Below, one piece after another: positions 18,223 through 24,961 of a DNA stretch of 53,326 nt (positions within the stretch are counted from its first letter, which is position 1; each line of letters starts with the position of its first letter). The translations under genes and the position numbers were made by a program. The notes below the pieces were generated by a model. It had not been told where the DNA came from. It saw only the letters and a program-made list of their open reading frames with translations, and ran no database searches. This DNA is from an uncultured Prevotellaceae bacterium (lineage in GTDB: Bacteria > Bacteroidota > Bacteroidia > Bacteroidales > Muribaculaceae), in NCBI GenBank assembly GCA_900322135.1, contig ONYP01000012.1, positions 1-53,326 on the forward strand, read 5' to 3'.

Positions 18223-18639
18223 TTACTTGTCGGCGATTTCCTGCAGCTTGGCCAGGAAAGCGACGCGTGCGCCCTGCAGCAGGTTGATGGCTCGCGGCAC
18301 GATATCGCTGAGTTCGGGTGTCGTGTCGGCGAGGATTTCAAATGCTACCCACACGCTAGTCTCGTTCTTGCCTTCCTCGTCCTCGATGTCCATTGTGTAG
18401 AGTTTGACGACCTTGATGTTGCCGTTGACTTCGTTCATCAATTTCATGATGGTGTCCTCATTGTCCTCGGTGACGACAAAGATGGCGGGCATCATCAGTC
18501 GGAAATACTGCTCGTCGTCCTCGTCCTTGAAGTAGAGGAAGTTGAAGCCTTCGTACTTGAACGCGATGCCGAAGGGCGTCTCGTGGGGACGGAAACCCTC
18601 CTCGGCCAGGTAATTGATCATTAATTTGTTGAGATCCAT
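18223..18639 (-). CDS. YbjN-like small acidic protein
   Basis: 138-residue cytoplasmic protein, acidic, with the alternating alpha/beta layout of YbjN or type III secretion chaperone-like folds: GIAFKYEGFNFLYFKDEDDEQYFRLMMPAI, then MKLMNEVNGNIKVVKLYT, then VWVAFEILADTTPEL. Such folds act as protein-binding adaptors. It is the last gene of a four-gene minus-strand operon, 49 bp after the kinase-AAA+ gene, and may be a partner or adaptor for that ATPase. The fold assignment is by eye and the partner role is inference. Confidence 0.65.
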   Translation of the reverse strand: MDLNKLMINYLAEEGFRPHETPFGIAFKYEGFNFLYFKDEDDEQYFRLMMPAIFVVTEDNEDTIMKLMNEVNGNIKVVKLYTMDIEDEEGKNETSVWVAFEILADTTPELSDIVPRAINLLQGARVAFLAKLQEIADK

Positions 18640-18645
18640 ATTCTA

Positions 18646-18680
18646 TTTAGTTTAGAGTTTAGTGTTTAGAGTTTAGAGTT
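18646..18680. repeat. TTTAGAG heptad tandem repeat in an operon spacer
   Basis: Five near-identical seven-base units of the TTTAGAG type fill the 49-bp gap between the kinase-AAA+ gene and the YbjN-like gene. The same heptad family fills other spacers in this window (11501-11530, 20554-20580). Confidence 0.8.
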
Positions 18681-18688
18681 CGGGGTCA

Positions 18689-20548
18689 TTATTTGGAGGT
18701 GTTGAATCCCACGCGGGGCAGGGCGTTGCTGCGAGAGATGCCTTCCATCTGGTCACGCATGGTCTCGTACTCCTTGAGCAGCTCGCTGTTGACCGATGGC
18801 TTGATGCCCTCGAGCGTCTTGAGTAACAGATCCTGGGTGATGGGTTCGTTGTTGAAGGCTGCGATGGTTGCAGCCTCGTTGACGATGTAGGCGATATCGC
18901 TGGCGACATAGCCCTCGGATTTCTTAGAGAGTTCGTCGCTGTCGATGCCCTCACAGGGTCGGTCCTTGAGGTAAAGTTCAAACATGAGTTTGCGTGCCGT
19001 GGGGTCGGGCATGGGAACATAGACCTGCTTGTCGATGCGTCCTGTGCGCAGCACGGCGGGGTCCACCTTGTCGGGCCTGTTGCTGGTGGCGATGACAAAG
19101 ATGCCGCGCTTGGAGCAGTTGTTCAACTGCGAGAGGAACTCGTTGACCTCGCCGGCCTGGTTGCCGCCGGTGTTGTCGGTCGTGCGGTTAGGCACGAAGG
19201 CATCAAACTCGTCGAAGCACAAGACCGTCGGGGCGTTTAACTCGGCTTTCTTGAACAGGTCGGCGATTTTGCTCTGTGAACCGTGCACATAGATGGAACC
19301 CAGGTCGCTTGCCTTGACTAGGATGAAATTGAAGCCGGTCTCCTCGGCAAACTTCTCGGCAAAGAAGCTCTTGCCGCATCCCGGAGGCCCGTAGAGCAGC
19401 ATGCCGTTGGGCGGCGTGAGTTTATACTTCTCGGCAAGTTCCTTGTCCTTGAGGATGAGGATGACGCGTTTGCGCAGCATGTCCTTTAACTCATCCATGC
19501 CGGCGATGTCGGCAAATCCGTTGCCGTTGCCTCGCTTGATTTCGACATCGGCGCTGGTCATGGGGTCGGCAGCCCTTGTGGCACCCGTGTATTGGTCCTG
19601 GTTGCTGCTGTCAGTTTCCCGCTCTTGCTGCTCGCGTACCCTCTGGGCCTGGCGTGATGCGATTTCCTTGCGCAGTTCCTCGGCTTGCTCGCTGTTCTCG
19701 TCGTCGATGAGGAGTTCAATGAGTTGCTCGACGGTGTCCAGACGGTCGTTATAGGCCAGTGCCATGCCCGCCTGTACGATGGTCTTGAGTTTCTCGTCCT
19801 CGATGTCGCTGACATCGATGTCGCCTTTCTCACCTCGTGTTTTCTGTACAAGTTTGATTTTCTCTTTGCGCGTCATCTGTGGCGGGAACTCGATGTCCCA
19901 AGGTGTCCTGCCGGTGAGCATCGTATAGAATACCGCCGTAGCGGCAAAGATGTCGTTGAGTTCGTCATACTTGCCGAGGAACGACTGGCCGCTGGCATAG
20001 CGGGGGTCGAGGTCGGCCGTGTCGAACGGGGCGTTACCCATGAAGCAGGGCGAGATGTGTCCCAGGTCGATGAGTTCGGCCACGCCACCGGTCTTGCTGC
20101 TGAGCATGACATTGGTGGGGTTGATGTCGTTGTGCAGCAATATGCCCGGTTGCTCGTGCAGGTACTGCAGTCCCTCGAGCATCTCGAGGAAGATTTTTAC
20201 AGCGGTGTCGCGGTCGAGTTTTCCCTCGCGCTGCAGCATCTCGCTGAGCAGTTCGCCGCTGAAGTAGGTTGCGACGAGGTATCGGCATTCGCCGGCATCA
20301 TCGGAGTACTTGCCGTCGTTGATGTAACTGACGATGTTCTTGTGGCTCAGCTTGCGGCTGATGGCAATTTCGGCCACATCCCCGTTGACGATGAGTTTCT
20401 CGGGGGTACTCTTGAGGCGGTAAATCTTCATGAAGTAGGGGTTGCCGCTCTCGTCCTCGACGCGGTAGCTCTCGACATAGGGGTTTTCCTTGATGAGGTA
20501 AACCACATGCCATTTATTGTCGATGATTTGTCCTTGCTTGAGTATCAT
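18689..20548 (-). CDS. Ser/Thr protein kinase-AAA+ ATPase fusion protein
   Basis: 619 residues joining two domains. N-terminal eukaryotic-like kinase (about 1-275): ATP-anchoring Lys41 in FMKIYR, catalytic loop HNDINPTN with Asp141 and Asn146, and DLG (161-163) in place of DFG. The glycine-rich loop is not recognisable, and the usual catalytic-loop Lys is Asn143. A charged linker (about 276-340) leads to a classical AAA+ module of the FtsH/Cdc48/spastin type: Walker A GPPGCGKS at 387-394, Walker B VLCFDEFDA with Asp446 and Glu447, sensor-1 IATSN, and arginine-finger region RTGRID at 501-506. No protease or membrane segment is present, so remodelling of a client controlled by phosphorylation is a reasonable inference. 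It is co-transcribed with a DoxX-like membrane gene upstream and a YbjN-like gene downstream. Confidence 0.88.
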   Translation of the reverse strand: MILKQGQIIDNKWHVVYLIKENPYVESYRVEDESGNPYFMKIYRLKSTPEKLIVNGDVAEIAISRKLSHKNIVSYINDGKYSDDAGECRYLVATYFSGELLSEMLQREGKLDRDTAVKIFLEMLEGLQYLHEQPGILLHNDINPTNVMLSSKTGGVAELIDLGHISPCFMGNAPFDTADLDPRYASGQSFLGKYDELNDIFAATAVFYTMLTGRTPWDIEFPPQMTRKEKIKLVQKTRGEKGDIDVSDIEDEKLKTIVQAGMALAYNDRLDTVEQLIELLIDDENSEQAEELRKEIASRQAQRVREQQERETDSSNQDQYTGATRAADPMTSADVEIKRGNGNGFADIAGMDELKDMLRKRVILILKDKELAEKYKLTPPNGMLLYGPPGCGKSFFAEKFAEETGFNFILVKASDLGSIYVHGSQSKIADLFKKAELNAPTVLCFDEFDAFVPNRTTDNTGGNQAGEVNEFLSQLNNCSKRGIFVIATSNRPDKVDPAVLRTGRIDKQVYVPMPDPTARKLMFELYLKDRPCEGIDSDELSKKSEGYVASDIAYIVNEAATIAAFNNEPITQDLLLKTLEGIKPSVNSELLKEYETMRDQMEGISRSNALPRVGFNTSK

Positions 20549-20553
20549 ATAAA

Positions 20554-20580
20554 GTTTAGGGTTTAGAGTTTAGAGATTAG
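20554..20580. repeat. GTTTAGG/GTTTAGA heptads in an operon spacer
   Basis: Four imperfect seven-base units fill the 34-bp gap between the kinase-AAA+ gene and the DoxX-like gene. Same family as 18646-18680. Confidence 0.7.
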
Positions 20581-20582
20581 TG

Positions 20583-21908
20583 TTATTCAGCCTCTTGTGG
20601 GCCGGGTTGTGTCGTTTTTTTCTTGAAGAAGAGTTTGCGGATGAGCACATGGGTGCGGTTGAGCACCAGCAGGGCAAGCATTGCAACCATCAGGGCGAGC
20701 ATGAGGTTGGTCAAGATGCCGTCGGCATCATAGTCCTCGGCCAGGGCGGGCAGATTGATGGGCTGCTCGATGCCGTCCAGGGATGTGAGTGCCCGTTTCC
20801 AAGTGATGACGCCGTCTTGCAGGAATACCACGGCAGGGTTGCCTCGTGCCACCATCTTGAGCTCGCTGTCGTCCATGTTATAGATAGGGTAGGAGGCCAT
20901 CGAGATGTCTTTCCACTGCTCTATCTCGTCTGCCGAAGCCGGCGTGAGTCCGATGACTTGGATGTCGGCAGCAAAAGCGGCGTCGTTGAGTTCGTTGATA
21001 GCAAAGGAATTGACTACGCCAACCTGGGGCAGGTCGGGGAACAGCAGCAGCAAGGTGTTGCCGCTAGCCGTGAGCACATCGCTGGTGATGTTCTCGCCGT
21101 CCTCGTCAAGGATGGCGATGCCGTCACTCGGTGCGCCGTTGAGTTCAATGACCTTGCCCTGGGGTCGGTGGGCATGGTAGCGGGTGACATATTCCCATCC
21201 CTCGTCCTCGTCGGGGAGGCTGTCGATGGTGAATTCCTGCTGCTTGCCGTCACGGCTGTAGATGAAGATGAAGTCGTCGTCGCCCTCGTCGTTATCCACG
21301 ACGGCTGTAGCAAGACGCGTGCCGACGGGGTAAGGACGGTAGTCGATGAGCGGCTGGTGGAAGTAGCCGAAATAGGCCACTGCCATCACAAAGGCGAAAG
21401 CCAGGGTCATCACCACCCATTGCACCGCGGGCCCGTAGATGCCCTTGACCGTCTTGTTGAACACCAGCAGGTAGATGATGCCGAGGAGCAACAGGACATT
21501 CTTGGCGAAGGTGGCCCAGTTGCTCAGGTGCCAGGCGTCGCCGAAACAGCCGCAGTCGGGGACGGCCCCGGTGACTGCAAGCCACAAGGTGAGCGGCGTC
21601 ATGACCAGCATCAGCAACAGCGCCAGCACGGGGGCACTGCGGCGGTAACTGCCCAGGACGATGGCAAATCCCAGCATGAATTCCAGTGCAGCAAGGCTGA
21701 CGGCGATGAACAGTGCGGTTCCTGCCCACTGGCCGAGTCCCATGGCGTTGAGGTAGTCGGTAATCTTGTAGGTCGTTCCCCAAGGATCTATCGACTTGGT
21801 AAATCCAGAGAAGACGAAGACGGCTCCCACAACGAGCCTCATGAGCACCGTGAGCACACGGCACCATTTCTCATACTTTACTGCGTTGATACAAGCCTTG
21901 ATGGTCAT
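20583..21908 (-). CDS. DoxX/MauE-like membrane protein with periplasmic domain (BT_3928 family)
   Basis: 441-residue inner-membrane protein. The N-terminal half has four helices of the DoxX/MauE type, with VGAVFVFSGFTKSIDPWG and the cysteine pair PDCGCFGDAWHLS (about residues 115-128), typical of quinone- or thiol-linked oxidoreductase partners. A large extra-membrane domain with thioredoxin-like traits follows (NTLLLLFPDLPQVG, then YPIYNMDDSELKMVARGNPAVVFLQDG). One more helix and a basic tail come near the C-terminus. This matches the Bacteroidetes BT_3928 family, which from memory sits beside DUF1599 and tpiA; DUF1599 is upstream here, but tpiA is replaced by the kinase-AAA+ gene. A role in envelope thiol redox is inference. 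Confidence 0.8.
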   Translation of the reverse strand: MTIKACINAVKYEKWCRVLTVLMRLVVGAVFVFSGFTKSIDPWGTTYKITDYLNAMGLGQWAGTALFIAVSLAALEFMLGFAIVLGSYRRSAPVLALLLMLVMTPLTLWLAVTGAVPDCGCFGDAWHLSNWATFAKNVLLLLGIIYLLVFNKTVKGIYGPAVQWVVMTLAFAFVMAVAYFGYFHQPLIDYRPYPVGTRLATAVVDNDEGDDDFIFIYSRDGKQQEFTIDSLPDEDEGWEYVTRYHAHRPQGKVIELNGAPSDGIAILDEDGENITSDVLTASGNTLLLLFPDLPQVGVVNSFAINELNDAAFAADIQVIGLTPASADEIEQWKDISMASYPIYNMDDSELKMVARGNPAVVFLQDGVITWKRALTSLDGIEQPINLPALAEDYDADGILTNLMLALMVAMLALLVLNRTHVLIRKLFFKKKTTQPGPQEAE

Positions 21909-21988
21909 GAGTCGTCAGTTTTTTTGTTTTCAGTATCCGGTAGAGAGCCGAAGCCGCTGGCAACAGCAGGCTGGCCGCTGTAAAACAA

Positions 21989-22549
21989 TTATTGTGAATT
22001 GCCGGTTGCAAGTTGCTCGTTGTGCTTAATCAGGGCAAAAACGCTGTAGTTGATCATGTCCTGATAGTTGGCGTCGATGCCCTCGCTGACGAGCGTTGCG
22101 CCGTTGTGGTTCTCGATTTCCTTGGTGCGCTGAATCTTGGTGAGAATCAGGTCGGTGTAACTCGAGATGCGCATGTCGCGCCAAGCCTCGCCATAGTCGG
22201 TGTTCTTGGCAATCATCAGCGCCTTGGTCGCATCGATGAACTCATCATATAGGCTCAAAGCCTGTTGGCTTGTAATGTCCACGACATCGCTATAGCCGAG
22301 TTTGAGCTGTATCAGGCCGATGACGCCATAGTTGATGATGCCGATGAATTCGGGCCAGATGCCTTCGCCCACCTTGGTCTCGCCATTGAGTTCAAGGGTG
22401 CGTATTCGCTTGGCCTTGATGAAAATCTGGTCGGTGACCGACCTTGCCCTGAGGATGCGCCACGAGGGCCCGTAGTCCTTCATCTTGTTGATGAACAGTT
22501 CACGGCACTGGGCGATAACCTCGTCATATTGCTTGCTTGTATTGTGCAT
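21989..22549 (-). CDS. DUF1599 domain protein
   Basis: 186-residue cytoplasmic protein made of two tandem copies of one helical unit: CRELFINKMKDYGPSWRILR--S-TDQIFIKAKRIRTLE and TKALMIAKNTDYGEAWRDMRISSYTDLILTKIQRTKEIE, each followed by a GI---NYGVI/YSVFALI segment. This is the DUF1599 pattern (also catalogued as a nucleotide-modification-associated domain). The biochemical role is unproven. It is the first gene of a four-gene minus-strand operon and has a consensus promoter. Confidence 0.85.
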   Translation of the reverse strand: MHNTSKQYDEVIAQCRELFINKMKDYGPSWRILRARSVTDQIFIKAKRIRTLELNGETKVGEGIWPEFIGIINYGVIGLIQLKLGYSDVVDITSQQALSLYDEFIDATKALMIAKNTDYGEAWRDMRISSYTDLILTKIQRTKEIENHNGATLVSEGIDANYQDMINYSVFALIKHNEQLATGNSQ

Positions 22550-22586
22550 AGGCTGTCAAAAAAGTATTTTTTTGATATTAAACGGA

Positions 22587-22617
22587 CAAAGATAGTGCAA
22601 GCCGAGCGGAGTGGCAA
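22587..22617 (-). promoter_or_regulatory. Bacteroidetes-type promoter for the DUF1599-kinase operon
   Basis: Minus strand: TTG at 22617-22615, 20-bp spacer, TATCTTTG at 22594-22587. About 38 bp upstream of the start codon at 22549. Confidence 0.78.
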
Positions 22618-22712
22618 GCAAAAAAGTAATTTTTTTGCTTTGGCACACCCGAGGCGCCGCCTATCTTGGGCGCGAGTCCATCCCGTTTGCATCGTTGCAG
22701 ACAAGCGCGGGT

Positions 22713-22743
22713 TTGCCTGCATGGAGAAAATACACTAATTTTG
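22713..22743 (+). promoter_or_regulatory. Bacteroidetes-type promoter for the acyltransferase gene
   Basis: TTG at 22713-22715, 20-bp spacer, TAATTTTG at 22736-22743, 50 bp before ATG 22794. Confidence 0.78.
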
Positions 22744-22793
22744 CTCCCTCAATAGTTGTGTGCCCAGTCTGTTGAATTAATGGAGATAGAATT

Positions 22794-23840
22794 ATGCTGT
22801 TAATTATAGTGTTGCTGCTTTTTGCCCTGTGTCTCTATCGTATGGAAGTTAACTTTAGAGGCTTTCATGGTGATTACCTTTCAAAGGCGAAGACCGATGC
22901 CGTGAAGGGCATTTTCATCATGCTAGTGGTGCTAACACATGCAATGGGCTATTTTAATGATTTGGGCTATGAGTTTGAACGCTGGGGCGACAACTGGTAT
23001 GCCGTCTTGTGTGACATTATGGGTCAGCTGGTTGTAGTGATGTTCCTGTTCTATTCGGGCTATGGCGTGGGCGAGTCCTACAGGGCGAAAGGTGAGTCTT
23101 ACCTGAAGACCTATCCCCGGCGGCGTATCCTGACGACGCTGCTTAACTTTGATGTGGCAGTGATTGCATATGTTATCCTGGCTTTGGTGTTAGGGAAGGA
23201 AGTGACCGTATCGCAGTCGTTGCTCTCGTTAACCGGTTGGGAGAGCATGGGCAACAGTAACTGGTATATATTTGTGATCCTGTGTTGCTATGCGTTGGCG
23301 TGGGTAGTGCTGCGGTCCAGGCTGCCGAGCCGCGTTTATCGGGTCGTTTTGTTGTTCGCGCTGTGTGTGGCGCTGTTGGCCGTTTTGTCCAGATTCAAGG
23401 ACTCCTACTGGTATGACACGGTTTTGTCGTTCCCGTTGGGTTTCATGTTCTCGGCCTATAAAGTTGAGTTGGAGCGGCAGCTGAAGCGTTGGTACTGGGT
23501 GGTGCTGGTCTTGCTGGTGCTGTTGCTGCTGGTTCAGTTATATGGTTATTTCATCGGGTGGTATACCGACAGGCTGTGCCTGACCTATAATGCCTTGAGC
23601 ATCACATTTGCCTTGTTGATTGTCGTGCTGACGATGAAGGTGGGTGTGGGCAACAAGCCGCTGGAGTGGTTGGGGCGGAATCTGTTCCCCATCTATATCT
23701 ACATGAGGCTCCCGATGATTGTGATGGTGGATAGACATCCTGATTTTGTCATGGCACAACCATGGGCGTTTATTGTCATCAGCCTTGCTGTGACGCTGCT
23801 GATAGCGTGGCTGTACCGCTACTGGCGTATCAAGCTTTAG
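22794..23840 (+). CDS. acyltransferase 3 family membrane protein
   Basis: 348-residue integral membrane protein with about ten helices. The acyltransferase-3 signature is KGIFIMLVVLTHAMGYF (about residues 38-54), where the histidine is the conserved catalytic candidate, followed by VVVMFLFYSGYGVGESY. Members of this family O-acylate cell-surface glycans, LPS or peptidoglycan from the cytoplasmic side. The C-terminal part contains LEWLGRNLFPIYIYMRLPMI, which is also typical. It stands alone with its own promoter, so the acceptor cannot be named. Confidence 0.8.
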   Translation: MLLIIVLLLFALCLYRMEVNFRGFHGDYLSKAKTDAVKGIFIMLVVLTHAMGYFNDLGYEFERWGDNWYAVLCDIMGQLVVVMFLFYSGYGVGESYRAKGESYLKTYPRRRILTTLLNFDVAVIAYVILALVLGKEVTVSQSLLSLTGWESMGNSNWYIFVILCCYALAWVVLRSRLPSRVYRVVLLFALCVALLAVLSRFKDSYWYDTVLSFPLGFMFSAYKVELERQLKRWYWVVLVLLVLLLLVQLYGYFIGWYTDRLCLTYNALSITFALLIVVLTMKVGVGNKPLEWLGRNLFPIYIYMRLPMIVMVDRHPDFVMAQPWAFIVISLAVTLLIAWLYRYWRIKL

Positions 23841-23970
23841 GAGTCGTCGGCGCCCCCGCCGAATATTTAACAAATTGTAAAAAAACACAGTTTTTGGGTG
23901 TCTTGCACACGATTGGCATTGTTATTGTCGTTATGAAGACAGGCTGCGCTTCGGAAAAATTCAAATAAAT

Positions 23971-24001
23971 TTGTTTTTTCACTCGACTTGCACTATCTTT
24001 G
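23971..24001 (+). promoter_or_regulatory. Bacteroidetes-type promoter for the GT2 gene
   Basis: TTG at 23971-23973, 20-bp spacer, TATCTTTG at 23994-24001, 47 bp before ATG 24049. Confidence 0.78.
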
Positions 24002-24048
24002 TCAGTTTAAAACCGTGAGGTGACAACAATCAAACAATATCAAGCACT

Positions 24049-24837
24049 ATGAAGTCAGACAGTATAGTGATTATTCCTACTTATAACGAGAAGGAAAACA
24101 TCAGGGCCATCATCGCTGCCGTGCTCGCCCAGAGTGAGCACCAGTTTGATGTGTTGATCGTCGATGACAATTCCCCTGATGGCACCGGTGCCATCGTGGA
24201 GTCGATTATCGCCGAGCAGCCTGAACGCGTCCATATCCTGAAGCGTGCTGGTAAGCAGGGCTTGGGAACCGCCTATATTGCTGGCTTTAAGTGGGCGCTG
24301 GAACGCGATTATGAGTACATCATCGAGATGGATGCCGATTTCTCGCATCCTGTTGATAAATTGCCCGAGTTGCAGCGCACCTGTGCCGACGGCAATGCCG
24401 ATGTGGCTGTTGGCTCACGCTATATCTCAGGGGTAAATGTCGTGAACTGGCCGATGGGCAGAATGCTGATGAGTTATTATGCGTCGGCCTATGTCAGGTT
24501 GATTACAGGCATGAAGGTGAAAGATGCCACTGCCGGCTATGTGTGCTACCGCCGCGAGGTGTTGCAGTCCATCGACCTGGATGCCATCGAGTTCAAGGGC
24601 TATGCATTCCAGATTGAGATGAAGTTCACAGCCCATCGCATGGGCTTCACCATCAAGGAGGTACCCATTGTGTTCGTTAACCGTGTTCTGGGCACGAGCA
24701 AGATGAACAGCAGCATCTTCTTTGAGGCGCTGTGGGGCGTGATCAAGTTGCGCTGGGACTCGATTTTCAACAAGAAACGCTTCCAGCGTCGCATCCCGAG
24801 CGGCCAACCGGCGGGTGCCGCTGGTCAAGCGACCTGA
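24049..24837 (+). CDS. polyprenol-phosphate mannosyltransferase-type GT2
   Basis: 262-residue GT2 enzyme of the dolichol/polyprenol-phosphate mannose synthase class: VIIPTYNEKENI at the N-terminus, VLIVDDNSPDGTG with the nucleotide-binding aspartates (about residues 36-48), IEMDADFSHP as the DxD metal site (about 92-101), VGSRYISGVNV-NWPMGR, and KDATAGYVCYRREV. No C-terminal membrane helices follow, so it is the soluble, membrane-associated type. It would load mannose (or a related sugar) from GDP-mannose onto undecaprenyl/polyprenyl phosphate at the inner face for periplasmic glycosylation. It has its own promoter. Confidence 0.85.
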   Translation: MKSDSIVIIPTYNEKENIRAIIAAVLAQSEHQFDVLIVDDNSPDGTGAIVESIIAEQPERVHILKRAGKQGLGTAYIAGFKWALERDYEYIIEMDADFSHPVDKLPELQRTCADGNADVAVGSRYISGVNVVNWPMGRMLMSYYASAYVRLITGMKVKDATAGYVCYRREVLQSIDLDAIEFKGYAFQIEMKFTAHRMGFTIKEVPIVFVNRVLGTSKMNSSIFFEALWGVIKLRWDSIFNKKRFQRRIPSGQPAGAAGQAT

Positions 24838-24961
24838 ACGATGATAAGCAACTGGATGCGGCATAGCATTTGGTTGCTTAATTGTTGATGGCCCAGACAT
24901 TGGCACGGATTTTGCACCTTGTTGGTGTGTTCTATCTTGAAATTAAGAGACAAACTACCTA

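Noticed and set aside
23846-23866. TCGGCG/CGCCGA hairpin after the acyltransferase gene as a terminator
   Set aside because: Only a 6-bp stem and no T run follows; too weak to call.
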